From: an uncultured Chloroflexales bacterium
GTDB taxonomy: Bacteria > Chloroflexota > Chloroflexia > Chloroflexales > Chloroflexaceae
Length of the DNA: 64,000 bases
Assembly (NCBI GenBank): GCA_937918935.1
Contig: CAKZSI010000059.1
Location: forward strand, 1 to 64,000
Direction of reading: 5' to 3'
Part shown: in pieces, positions 47,968-56,100 of the stretch
How positions within the stretch are numbered: position 1 is the stretch's first letter
Layout of the letters: each line of letters begins with the position of its first letter
Notes under the pieces: generated by a model
The model's input: only the letters and a program-made list of their open reading frames with translations
The model's database searches: none
What the model was told of the DNA's origin: nothing
Program-made: the position numbers and the translations under genes

Positions 47968-49359
47968 TTACCCCGTCGCCATTTCCAGCGCCCGCTGGCG
48001 CTCCGCGGCGCGGTCGCGCAGGCCCAGGGCGGCCAGGGTGAGCAGGGCCATCAGCAGACCAATCGACAGGAAGGCGCGCGCGTAGCCGTCGAGGGGCAGG
48101 GCTGCGCTCGCGGCGATCAGGCCGACCAGCACCGCGCCGAGCAACTGGCCCACGCCCATCGTCACCGTCAGCAGGCCCTGCGCCGCGGCCCGCTCGCTCG
48201 CGGCGGTCTCGTTCAGCAGAACGTAGCGCAGGGCTGCCCCCAGCAGCACCGCCAACCCCAGCCCCAGCAGTACCGAGGCTACGTAGAACAACACCAGGTT
48301 GCTGGGAAACAGACCGAGGAGCAGTAACCCCGCCGCACTTAGTAGTGTACCACCGGTAATCACCAGCCGCGAGCCGAAGCGGTCGAGCATGCGCCCCGAA
48401 ATGGGCGAGCCGACGGCCATGGCCAGAACAACCACCAGCAGCATGAAGCTGGCGGTGGAGGCGCTGACGCCAAAGGCAATGGTGAGCAGCGCCGGAATGA
48501 AGACCACCGCCGTTTCGGCGATGCCCGCGCCAACCGCCAGCGCCGCCGTGAGGCGGAGCGGGCGTGAGCGGAACAGGGCTGGTTGCAGGATGGGCGCCGC
48601 GGCGCGCTGCTCGATCCAGAGAAACACGGGAAGCAGCAGGACCGCAGCCGCCAGCATCGGCAACGCCAGGGGGTCGATCTGCCCCTGGCCGATCTGGGCC
48701 GGGTCAAGCACGGTGAGGCCGTAGGCCAGGGCCGCCAGAGCCGCCCCCAGGGTCAGCGTGCCGGCCAGGTCGAAGGGCGCCCCGGCGCGCGTGCCAGCCG
48801 TGGGCAGCAGGCGCAGGCTCAGGACGATCACCCCGAGCGCGATGGGCAGGTTGATCAGGAAGAGCCACGGCCAGCCCAGCAGCAGCAGCACGCCGCCCAG
48901 GATCGGGCCGATCAGAAAGGCGATGCCGAAGACCGCGCCCAGCAACCCCAGCGCCGAGCCACGCTGCTCGGGCGGGAAGGTGTCTCCCACTACCGCACTG
49001 GCGACCGGAAAGATGCCGCCCGCGCTGAACCCCTGGACCAGACGACCCACCAGGAGGATCGCGAACGTCGGCGCCAGGGCTACGATCAGCGAGCCGAGAG
49101 CGAAGCCGCCGACACACAGGGCGTAGATCCAGCGGCGGCCCGCGCGGTCCGACAGGGCCGCCATGACTGGCGTGCCGACGAGGTTGCCCAGTACGTAGAG
49201 CGAAAAGACCCAGGCCAGGGCCTTCTCAGTCACCCCGAAGTCGCCCTGGATGGCCGGCAAGGCCGGCCCGACGATGGCGATGTCCAGTGCGGCCATCAAC
49301 ACACCGACAAAGAGCAGCCCCAGAACTTGATTGCGCCGTCGCTTAAGCGAGGTTTCCAT
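47968..49359 (-). CDS. MFS drug/metabolite efflux transporter
   Basis: The 463-residue protein has about 12-14 transmembrane helices. It carries the MFS motif A region SDRAGRRWIYALCVGG, the motif C-like GPILGGVLLLLGWPWLFLIN, and DIAIVGPALPAIQ in helix 1, typical of DHA2/DHA1 efflux pumps. GGAGG lies 6 bases before ATG 49359. It is probably repressed by the adjacent TetR protein. Substrate cannot be predicted. Confidence 0.92.
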   Translation of the reverse strand: METSLKRRRNQVLGLLFVGVLMAALDIAIVGPALPAIQGDFGVTEKALAWVFSLYVLGNLVGTPVMAALSDRAGRRWIYALCVGGFALGSLIVALAPTFAILLVGRLVQGFSAGGIFPVASAVVGDTFPPEQRGSALGLLGAVFGIAFLIGPILGGVLLLLGWPWLFLINLPIALGVIVLSLRLLPTAGTRAGAPFDLAGTLTLGAALAALAYGLTVLDPAQIGQGQIDPLALPMLAAAVLLLPVFLWIEQRAAAPILQPALFRSRPLRLTAALAVGAGIAETAVVFIPALLTIAFGVSASTASFMLLVVVLAMAVGSPISGRMLDRFGSRLVITGGTLLSAAGLLLLGLFPSNLVLFYVASVLLGLGLAVLLGAALRYVLLNETAASERAAAQGLLTVTMGVGQLLGAVLVGLIAASAALPLDGYARAFLSIGLLMALLTLAALGLRDRAAERQRALEMATG

Positions 49360-49377
49360 TGCATACCTCCTCAAGTT

Positions 49378-49391
49378 ACCGACCGGTCGGT
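49378..49391. promoter_or_regulatory. 14-bp perfect palindrome, TetR-type operator
   Basis: ACCGACCGGTCGGT lies between the MFS start codon and its -10 (complement of 49405-49410). A bound repressor would block initiation or clearance. Such palindromes are typical TetR-family operators. Confidence 0.8.
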
Positions 49392-49404
49392 CAGTTATGG
49401 GGCT

Positions 49405-49413
49405 ATTGTACCA
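49405..49413 (-). promoter_or_regulatory. extended -10 promoter of the MFS gene
   Basis: On the minus strand TGG-TACAAT, about 45 bp before the ATG; predicted start near 49398, just upstream of the operator. The -35 is weak. Confidence 0.6.
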
Positions 49414-49425
49414 CAGATCTGGAGT

Positions 49426-49522
49426 TTTTGGAGGGGCGAAGTCCCTCCAAAAACTCCATTCCGGTGTGGTGGCCGTGTTGAGACGAAGTGTCACTGGCGT
49501 GGGGAACCCCGGTGTCCCCGCC
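49426..49522. repeat. dispersed palindromes, families B-like and A
   Basis: GGAGTTTTTGGAGGGGCGAAG / TCCCTCCAAAAACTCC is a long hairpin (about 49421-49457), followed by a family A copy (49496-49522: GTGGGGAACCCC / GGTGTCCCCG). They lie between the GH4 stop and the MFS promoter. Confidence 0.7.
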
Positions 49523-49539
49523 CCCCTCTCGGCAGCGCC

Positions 49540-50949
49540 TCAGGCATAGGCCGGCAGCCAGTCGCCGTGGGCGGCGATCAACTCATCCACCAGCGCCCAG
49601 ATCTGCTCGAGATCGAGTTCGGCGGCGGTGTGGGGGTCGAGCATGGCGGCGTGGTAGATGTGTTCGCGTTTCCCGGTGAGCGCGGCTTCCACCGTCAGTG
49701 CTTGCACGTTGATGTTGGTCTGCATCAGCGCGGCGAGGTGCGGCGGCAGGGCGCCCACCCGGGTCGGCTGCACGCCGTTGCGGTCCACCAGGCAGGGCAC
49801 TTCGACGCAGCAGCCCGGGGGCAGGTTGTCAATCAGCCCGTGGTTGGCGACGTTGCCGTAGATCACCCGCGGCTGGCCGGTCTCTATGGAGTGGATGATC
49901 AGCGAGCCGTACTCTCCGGAGCGCGCGGCGCCCTCCTGGCTCTCACGCGCCCACCGTTGCCGCAGGTAGCCCGCCAGGTGCGCATCGCGCGCGGCAATCT
50001 CCGCCAGGCGCCGCTCGCGTATCTCGCGCTCGTAGCGCGCCAGCGCCGCCGCGTCACCGCGCTCGAGCAACGGGCGCATCCCCTCCCACTCGGCAATCTG
50101 CCGCTCGCAACGGGCCGGGTACTCGTCGAGAGGGATGTTGAAGCGCTCGATCAGATCGGGCCGGTCGCGCTTGATGAACCAGGGCGTGTACTCGCTGACG
50201 TGCTCGCTCGACTCGGTCACGAAGTACCCCAGGCGGCGGAAGAGTTCGTAGCGCACCCGGTTCCAGGCCGGCACACGGTTCTCCTCCACGAGCTGGCGCA
50301 GGCGCGGGTAGAGGTCCGCGCCGCGGTGCGCGAAGCGCAGGTAGAAGGCCATGTGGTTGATCCCGGCGCAGAGGTAGTCGATCTCCTCCTCGGGCAGGCC
50401 GAGGTCATAGGCCAGTTCGCCGACAGTGTGCTGCACGCTGTGGCACAGGCCCACGGTGTTGATACGACTGGCGCGGCTGATGGCCCAGCAGTTCATGGCC
50501 ATCGGGTTGACGTACTGGAGCAAGGTCGCCTCGGGGCAGAGGCGCTCCATGTCGCGGCACAGCTCCAGGAGCACCGGAATGGTGCGCAGCCCGCGCATGA
50601 TCCCGCCGATGCCCAGGGTGTCGCCGATGGTCTGGCGCAGGCCGTAGCGTCTGGGGATCTCGAAGTCGGTCACCGTGGCGGGCCGGTAGCCGCCTACCTG
50701 GAACATGGTGATCACGTAGTCAGCACCGTCGAGGGCCTGCTCGCGCGTGGTGGTGGCCTCGATCCGCGGTCGCGCGTCGAGACTCGCCGCCAGGAGATGG
50801 GCCATGCGCTCCGAGTCGCGCAGGCGTTCCGGGTCGATGTCGAACAGCCTGATGGTAGATCCGCGCAGTTCGGGGAAGCTGAGAATGTCGCCGAGCAGGC
50901 TCCGCGCGAAGACGGTGCTCCCCGCGCCGATGAAGGCAATGGTGGGCAT
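49540..50949 (-). CDS. GH4-family glycosidase (alpha-galactosidase/glucosidase type)
   Basis: The 469-residue protein has an N-terminal NAD-binding motif (AFIGAGSTVFARSLLGD), the GH4 segments QYVNPMAMNCWAISRAS and TVGLCHSVQHT (C169), and GINHMAFYL (H199). GH4 enzymes hydrolyse glycosides by an NAD- and metal-dependent redox mechanism in the cytoplasm; C169 and H199 match the metal ligands. Similarity looks closer to MelA-type alpha-galactosidases than to phospho-glucosidases, but specificity is not proven. ATG 50949 was preferred because AAAGGA lies 8 bases upstream. Confidence 0.9.
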   Translation of the reverse strand: MPTIAFIGAGSTVFARSLLGDILSFPELRGSTIRLFDIDPERLRDSERMAHLLAASLDARPRIEATTTREQALDGADYVITMFQVGGYRPATVTDFEIPRRYGLRQTIGDTLGIGGIMRGLRTIPVLLELCRDMERLCPEATLLQYVNPMAMNCWAISRASRINTVGLCHSVQHTVGELAYDLGLPEEEIDYLCAGINHMAFYLRFAHRGADLYPRLRQLVEENRVPAWNRVRYELFRRLGYFVTESSEHVSEYTPWFIKRDRPDLIERFNIPLDEYPARCERQIAEWEGMRPLLERGDAAALARYEREIRERRLAEIAARDAHLAGYLRQRWARESQEGAARSGEYGSLIIHSIETGQPRVIYGNVANHGLIDNLPPGCCVEVPCLVDRNGVQPTRVGALPPHLAALMQTNINVQALTVEAALTGKREHIYHAAMLDPHTAAELDLEQIWALVDELIAAHGDWLPAYA

Positions 50950-51170
50950 AGTAAACATCCTTTATTCCGTCCGGGCACTGGTGCTGTTTCGGCCCGACTT
51001 CCTCACCGGGCGTAAAGACTTTGTTACTCCCATCACTACACCGGCGCCCTATCATGAGACGCAACTCTCACGTGAACAGGAGCAGGCACGGGAGAGTCGG
51101 GGAGGGCTGTGCCTTCCCAGGAGAAGCTCTATACCCATCGGTTTGATGAACCACGGAAGGAAGATCGCCG

Positions 51171-52397
51171 ATGGACACTCAAGGTACGACGTTCGCGCCC
51201 GCCACGCAGGTGATTACCACTCCGCAAACGGGCAATATTTACATCAATGCGCAGCCGTGGTCGCTGACACTCTCCGACAATCTGCGCGCCACCTTCGTCT
51301 TCGACCGCGAGGGGCGCCCGGTGAGTTGTTTTCTCAATGGCTGCAACTACCGCTTCGGCCTGTCGGGTCTGGTCCTCATGAAAGTCTCCCGCCCTGGCGT
51401 GTTAAAGCTGCGGCGGCTCCTTGCCGACGACGAGAGCGCCCATCTGCGTGCCAGCGTGCGTGAGCACGTGACCCGCATTGCCGACGGTATTGCTGAAGCT
51501 GTGCCGCAGGAGGTACGGGCCTGGCTGGAGCAGATCCTGGCCTGGGACGAGGCCCGCGCCCGCGCCGATCGCGAACGCTTTCTGCGGATCTACCGTCCGA
51601 TCAGCATTGTGCCGCCCGACCAGTACCGCGCCCTGGTGCTACAGGTCACCGAGGGCTGTAGCTGGAACCGTTGCAGTTTCTGTAGTTTTTACCGCGATCG
51701 GCGCTTCCGGATCAAGACCGCCGCGGCATTGCGCGAGCACATTCACCAGGTCAAGGAGTTTCTCGGGCGCGGCATCAGCATGCGGCGCACGATTTTCCTC
51801 GGCGACGCCAACGCGCTCATTGTTCCCCAGCCACGCCTGCGCGAACTGTTCGCGGTTATCCGCGAGGAGTTTCCCGGCGGCGAGGAGGGGCCTTCCCCCG
51901 ACCTCTACGCTTTTCTCGACATCTTCGGCGCTGTGCAGAAGAGCTGTCAGCAGTACGCCGAGTTGCGCGACCAGGGGCTACGGCGGGTCTACATCGGGCT
52001 GGAGAGCGGCGACGAGGCGGTGTTCCGCCTGCTCAACAAGCCCGGCACGCCACAACAGGGGGTCGAAACGGTGGCGCAACTGAAGGCGGTGGGTCTCCAG
52101 GTGGGCATTATTCTGCTGGCCGGGGCGGGCGGCGCCGATCTCTCGCGCCGGCACGTGGCGCGGTCGCTGGCGGCCCTCTCGGCCATGGAACTCGACGGTG
52201 GCGATCTGGTCTACATCTCGCCGCTGATTACGCCCGATGACAGTGACTACACACGCCGCGCGCGCACCCTGGGCCTGGCGCCCCTGTCCACCGATGAACT
52301 TGCGGCCCAGCTTGAAGAGTTGAAAACCGGCGCGCGTGCGGCTACCGGCGGGCGCCCCCGCGTGGCGCTCTATCATATCGAGGAGTGGCTGTATTAG
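51171..52397 (+). CDS. radical SAM protein, unknown substrate
   Basis: The 408-residue protein has a 150-residue N-terminal region, then the cluster motif CSWNRCSFC (C163-x4-C168-x2-C171) in QVTEGCSWNRCSFCSFY. This CX4CX2C spacing occurs in a distinct group of radical SAM enzymes. A TIM-barrel follows with IFLGDANALIV and YIGLESGDEAVFRLLNKPG. The role is unknown. ATG 51171 follows GGAAGGAAG at 8 bases. The upstream 212-bp gap has a family B palindrome (51097-51121). Confidence 0.85.
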   Translation: MDTQGTTFAPATQVITTPQTGNIYINAQPWSLTLSDNLRATFVFDREGRPVSCFLNGCNYRFGLSGLVLMKVSRPGVLKLRRLLADDESAHLRASVREHVTRIADGIAEAVPQEVRAWLEQILAWDEARARADRERFLRIYRPISIVPPDQYRALVLQVTEGCSWNRCSFCSFYRDRRFRIKTAAALREHIHQVKEFLGRGISMRRTIFLGDANALIVPQPRLRELFAVIREEFPGGEEGPSPDLYAFLDIFGAVQKSCQQYAELRDQGLRRVYIGLESGDEAVFRLLNKPGTPQQGVETVAQLKAVGLQVGIILLAGAGGADLSRRHVARSLAALSAMELDGGDLVYISPLITPDDSDYTRRARTLGLAPLSTDELAAQLEELKTGARAATGGRPRVALYHIEEWLY

Positions 52398-52572
52398 GGC
52401 GCAGCTCGCCGGGACCCTCTCTTCGGGCAGGCGGGGCAATGGAGGACCTGGCGCTCCCGATGGTCGGGTTAGATTCTCCTGGGAGGGCTACGCCCTCCCG
52501 GCCCCTCCTCTTGCGCGCCGGGAGGGCGCAGCCCACCGGGACTCTCTCCTCGGGCAGGGGGCGACGTGGGCA
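52398..52572. repeat. family B palindromes between convergent genes
   Basis: GGGAGGGC-TAC-GCCCTCCCGG (about 52480-52501), then a second copy GGGAGGGCGCAGCCC (52520-52534) and GGCAGGGGGC. Confidence 0.75.
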
Positions 52573-53589
52573 TCAGGGGCGAACCTCGAAGCGCACCACC
52601 CGCACCTGGGTGCTGATAATACCCTCGGCGACCATGGCATACACGCCGGCAGTGAGCCCCGGACCGGCGGTGACGCTCCAGCGCGCTGTGCCGGCGCGAT
52701 CGGCCTGCACGTCGGCCCCATCGGCACTGATGGTGGCAATGCTGCCATCGGGCCGGTGGATCCAGATCCCGATCTCCTCCAGCGGCAAGAAGCCCCTGGC
52801 CGTGAAGGCGAAGCTGGTGCCGGGCGGCCCCGAAACCGGCGTCACGAAGGCGTTGTCGGTCGGCTCGGGCGCACTCTGACCGGCCCTTCGGTCAATGATC
52901 AGATCGGCGATCCGCACCTCGCCGCTGATCGTACCTGCCGCGACCGCCACGTAGCGCCCCTCGGGCGTATCGGCGCGGGTTCCCACGGTCCATTGCAGGT
53001 CGCCGTTGCGATCGGCAAAGAACACGGCGCGCCCGCTGAGGTCGAGGGTCAGGGTCGAAATGCTCCCATCGGGAGAGTGCAGCCAGATGCCCACCCGCTC
53101 GGTGGGTTTGAAGCCGCTGGCGCGAAAGACAAACAACTGGCCGGGCGGCCCCACTTTGGGACGCACCACCACACTGCCCTGCGGCGCGGGGGGGCGGGTC
53201 TCCTGGGGCAGCGCGCCAGCCTGGATCACAAAGCCGAGTTGTCGCTGCACCCGCTCGCCGAGGTTGCTCGCCTCGGCGATGTACACTCCCGACTCGGCGT
53301 CTGGCGAACTGCTATAGCTCCACGTCACCCGTCCGGCGCCATCGGCGAAGAGGTTGATATCGAACCCGGCGCTATCGGCGAAGCGGATAACCTGCCCCGA
53401 GGGGGTGCGAAACACCACCCGCACCAACTCATTGGGCGCAAAGCCGCCGGTGCTGAAGCGAAAAGTGGTGCCGGGGGGGCCGATGTCAGGCGAGACGCTG
53501 ACATCCTGCGCCCGTGCCGGGCCGATGCCGAGAGAGACTGCTGCCAGCACGGCCAGGAGCGATGCGGTGAGGTGCGCGACGATGCGCAT
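52573..53589 (-). CDS. secreted protein with three Ig-like repeats
   Basis: The 338-residue protein has a signal peptide (about 1-27, ASLLAVLAAVSLGIGPARAQ) and three tandem repeats of about 100 residues. Each opens with a variant of VSPDIGPPGTTFRFSTGGFAP and contains a W or F plus PDG at fixed spacing (GIWLHSPDGSIST, GIWIHRPDGSIAT). The repeats are probably beta-sandwich domains exposed on the cell surface or secreted. No catalytic motif is visible. ATG 53589 follows AAGGGAAG. Confidence 0.82.
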   Translation of the reverse strand: MRIVAHLTASLLAVLAAVSLGIGPARAQDVSVSPDIGPPGTTFRFSTGGFAPNELVRVVFRTPSGQVIRFADSAGFDINLFADGAGRVTWSYSSSPDAESGVYIAEASNLGERVQRQLGFVIQAGALPQETRPPAPQGSVVVRPKVGPPGQLFVFRASGFKPTERVGIWLHSPDGSISTLTLDLSGRAVFFADRNGDLQWTVGTRADTPEGRYVAVAAGTISGEVRIADLIIDRRAGQSAPEPTDNAFVTPVSGPPGTSFAFTARGFLPLEEIGIWIHRPDGSIATISADGADVQADRAGTARWSVTAGPGLTAGVYAMVAEGIISTQVRVVRFEVRP

Positions 53590-53616
53590 GAGGCTTCCCT
53601 TGTTCAGATGAGACGC

Positions 53617-53762
53617 TACTGGGAGGGCGGAACCCTCCCGGACCCTCCCCTCGGCTGGGGGCGTGGGGAAACCTGGTTTCCCACCCTTCTCCAACCGACC
53701 GGCGAAGGGTGGTTCCTGGGAGGGCGCCGCCCCCCAGGAACCACCCGGTGAGCATGCCCGAG
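53617..53762. repeat. composite repeat (family B then A) and a 13-bp hairpin
   Basis: The best composite copy: GGGAGGGC / CCCTCCCGG (about 53621-53642), then CCCTCCCCTC, then family A (53655-53689). Next to it GGTGGTTCCTGGG (53708-53720) pairs perfectly with 53733-53745, likely ending the DUF937-like transcript. Confidence 0.8.
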
Positions 53763-54731
53763 CTACACCCCGAGGGCGGCGACGAGGGCATCGATCGCTG
53801 CCTGTTCCTCAGCCGTAACTTTCTTGCCGCCGATCCCCAGGAACCCGCCCTCTTTGACCGCCTCGGCAGCGGCGTAGGCGGCTTTTACCAGCAACTCCTT
53901 GTACGCCCTGGCCTCCTCGGGAACGTTCTTCTCCACCAGCGCCGCCGCCTGCTTCGCCGCCTCCAGCGCGTCGGTAATCCCCTCGCCGGTCAGGTCGTCC
54001 ACACCCGCCTGGTAAAGCGCCGCGAGCATACTCGTCGGGGCGACGTCCTTCACCGACTCGCGCAACGAGTCCAGCGCCGCGGCCACCTCCTGGGCCGTCT
54101 TGCCAGCGCTGGAGGGCGAGGCGGCGATCACCAGGGCCGTGGCCGCCATCGGCCCGTTGCGCACCTGCGCCCACTCCTGGGCCGAGAAGCGCCCCTTCAT
54201 CTGGCGCACCTCGGTGACCTTCCCGAGCACCTCGTTGACCAGGGTGGCCTCGTCACTCTTGCGCCGCTCGACGCTGCGCGCTTCGCTCTTGATCTTCTTG
54301 ATCAGCGCATTGGTGTCCATGCCCTCTTTCTGCATGGTGCTGTTGAGGAAGCCAAGCACCAGCGGGCCAATCATGCCCACAATCGGGGTAATATCCAGGC
54401 CGGTGGCATCTTTGATTGCGGAGACCACCACCCGGCTCTCGTCACCGAAGAGGCGGGTCAACACATCCGTGCCCGCATCGCCGCCGGTGAGTGAGCCAAG
54501 AAAACCGGTCAGATTGCCGAGCAACCCCGCGTCGGCCTGCTGTACCGCCTCAGAAATCTTGACCTGGCCCTCGGGGGTGTCGGCGGCCATCGACAGGCCC
54601 CGCGTCAGCAGCATCAGGCCAATGTTGACGCCCTTCTGCACCATTTCCCCGGGAACCCCAAACCGCTGACCAACCTGGGCGTACATCTCCGGCGTCATCA
54701 CCGCCTCAAGCGGAGCAAACATCGTGGACAT
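53763..54731 (-). CDS. DUF937-like protein
   Basis: The 322-residue protein has no signal or membrane segment. Its N-terminal half (GLLGNLTGFLGSLTGGDAGTDVLTRLFGDE, then GLDITPIVGMIGPLVLGFLNSTM) matches the small hydrophobic helical repeats of DUF937/YidB proteins. The C-terminal half is helical and rich in Ala and Lys and matches nothing I know. Function is unknown. ATG 54731 and 54737 are both possible behind AAGGAGAGGA. It lies 23 bp after the deacetylase stop, on the same strand. Confidence 0.75.
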   Translation of the reverse strand: MSTMFAPLEAVMTPEMYAQVGQRFGVPGEMVQKGVNIGLMLLTRGLSMAADTPEGQVKISEAVQQADAGLLGNLTGFLGSLTGGDAGTDVLTRLFGDESRVVVSAIKDATGLDITPIVGMIGPLVLGFLNSTMQKEGMDTNALIKKIKSEARSVERRKSDEATLVNEVLGKVTEVRQMKGRFSAQEWAQVRNGPMAATALVIAASPSSAGKTAQEVAAALDSLRESVKDVAPTSMLAALYQAGVDDLTGEGITDALEAAKQAAALVEKNVPEEARAYKELLVKAAYAAAEAVKEGGFLGIGGKKVTAEEQAAIDALVAALGV

Positions 54732-54754
54732 CGGCATTCCTCTCCTTGCCTCAA

Positions 54755-55468
54755 TTAACCCCGCGCGCCGCCCGTCGCGGCGCGCTCCGCCCGTAGTGTA
54801 TCGATAGTAACATAGCTGAACCCACGATCGGTCAGCCGGGTGAGAATCTGATCGGTCAGGTCGGCCACCGGCGGGCCGGGCAGGGTCTCGTGCAGAACGA
54901 TGAGCGATCCGCCCTCCGTTTGCTGCGTCACCTGGCGCACGCTCAGTTCCGCTGGCAGCAGCCAGTGCACCGGCATGATGCTGCAAATGACCGGCTGGTA
55001 GCCCCAGTTCAGCAAGCGCCGGGCAAGCGCCCGGCTCAGGTGCCCGTAGGGTGGGCGCACGCAGGTGATCGTCGCCGGATCGCGCCCGCTGTGGCGCGCC
55101 AGCAACTCTTGCGTCTGGTCAAGCATGGCGTGCAGCGCCTCGGGGTGCTCTACCAGGAACGAACGGTGCCGGTAGCCGTGGATCATCAACTGGTGGCCGG
55201 CGGCAGCCGCGGCAGCTACCAGTTCGGGCATTTGTTCTACCCGCTCACCGAGCCAGGAGAAGGTAGCTATCACGCCGTGCTTTGCCAGCACCGCCAGCAG
55301 CGCGGGCGTATCACGCTCGTGCGGCCCATCGTCAAAGGTCAGGGCCACCTGGTTCGAGTTGCGGTCGCCCGACCAGAGGACCTCGGGGAACTGTCGCTCA
55401 AGCTCCCGCACTGCGTCGTTGAGCGAGGCGACAGTGTAGGCTTCGACGAGTTGGAGCAAGGGTTTCAT
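54755..55468 (-). CDS. polysaccharide deacetylase (NodB/CE4 family)
   Basis: The 237-residue protein has the CE4 motifs: TFDDGPH (44-50, catalytic base and metal Asp), HxxxH (H97, H101), RPPYG and a late LHE. It is a metal-dependent de-N-acetylase of chitin-like or peptidoglycan chains. No signal peptide is evident, which is odd for a wall enzyme; a cytoplasmic or anchored role is possible. ATG 55468 has AGGAAC about 8 bases upstream. Confidence 0.9.
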   Translation of the reverse strand: MKPLLQLVEAYTVASLNDAVRELERQFPEVLWSGDRNSNQVALTFDDGPHERDTPALLAVLAKHGVIATFSWLGERVEQMPELVAAAAAAGHQLMIHGYRHRSFLVEHPEALHAMLDQTQELLARHSGRDPATITCVRPPYGHLSRALARRLLNWGYQPVICSIMPVHWLLPAELSVRQVTQQTEGGSLIVLHETLPGPPVADLTDQILTRLTDRGFSYVTIDTLRAERAATGGARG

Positions 55469-55483
55469 AAGAAAGTTCCTGGG

Positions 55484-55612
55484 AGGGCATCGCCCGCCCG
55501 GCCCTTCCTCTAGCAGGGGCGTGGGGAAACCCGGTGGTTTTCCCACCCTCCTCCAGGGGAGGAAGCAAGACGCATTCCCGGCAGGGCTTTGTCCTTCCAG
55601 ACCCTCCCCTCA
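55484..55612. repeat. composite repeat (family B and A) and a second B copy
   Basis: GGGAGGGC / CGCCCGCCCGG, then CCTTCCTCTAGCAGGGGCGTGGGGAAACC / GGTTTTCCCACCCTCC (to 55557), then GCAGGGCTTTGTCCTTCC (55580-55600). They fill the gap between two minus-strand genes. Confidence 0.75.
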
Positions 55613-55618
55613 GCGATG

Positions 55619-55987
55619 CTAATCCTTGTCTGGTAGCAGTAGTGAGAGAAAAAACGAAACGATCGACACGACGATCGCCCCCCAGAAGGCCGGCCAGAAG
55701 CCATCAACGATGAACCGCGCCCTGAACACATTCTGGGCGATCCATGATGACAGCGAGAAACTGATGGCGTTGATGACCAGGATGAACAGACCCAGGGTCA
55801 GAATAATCAAGGGACACGACAGCAATTTGAGCAAGGGCCGGATGAAGGCATTGACGAACCCGAAGACCACCGCCATCATCAGCACGGCGAAGATGCCCGT
55901 TTGTCCTTCTACAGTAATGCCCGGCACAATCCAGGCGGTAATTGCCAGCGCCACGGCCGTCAATAGCCAGCGCAGCAAGAGTTGCAT
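55619..55987 (-). CDS. holin-4-like (phage_holin_4_2/DUF360-type) 4-TM membrane protein
   Basis: The 122-residue protein has four transmembrane helices: LLRWLLTAVALAITAWIVPGI, a segment with FVNAFIRPLLKLLSCPLIILTLG, LFILVINAISFSLSSW, and FWGAIVVSIVSFFLSLLL. The NAFIRPLL...P..ILTLG pattern is diagnostic of the PF04020-type family. Function is unknown; despite the family name it is not phage-specific. GAGAGGA lies 8 bases before ATG 55987. Confidence 0.9.
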   Translation of the reverse strand: MQLLLRWLLTAVALAITAWIVPGITVEGQTGIFAVLMMAVVFGFVNAFIRPLLKLLSCPLIILTLGLFILVINAISFSLSSWIAQNVFRARFIVDGFWPAFWGAIVVSIVSFFLSLLLPDKD

Positions 55988-56100
55988 ATGGGTTCCTCTC
56001 TTATCTCAATGCGGCTTCGCTGTACGACAACGAGGTGAAAGAGCGTTTTTCCGGGAGGGCGCAGCTCTTGCCGAGACCCCCTTTCCGCGGTGACGAGAAG

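Noticed and set aside
48583-51015. An 810-codon frame antisense to the MFS and GH4 genes
   Set aside because: It runs across two real genes and their spacer; product is Arg/Gln/Gly-rich and lacks motifs.
55619-55987. Prophage marker (holin-like protein)
   Set aside because: This 4-TM family is common in ordinary bacterial chromosomes. No other phage gene is present.
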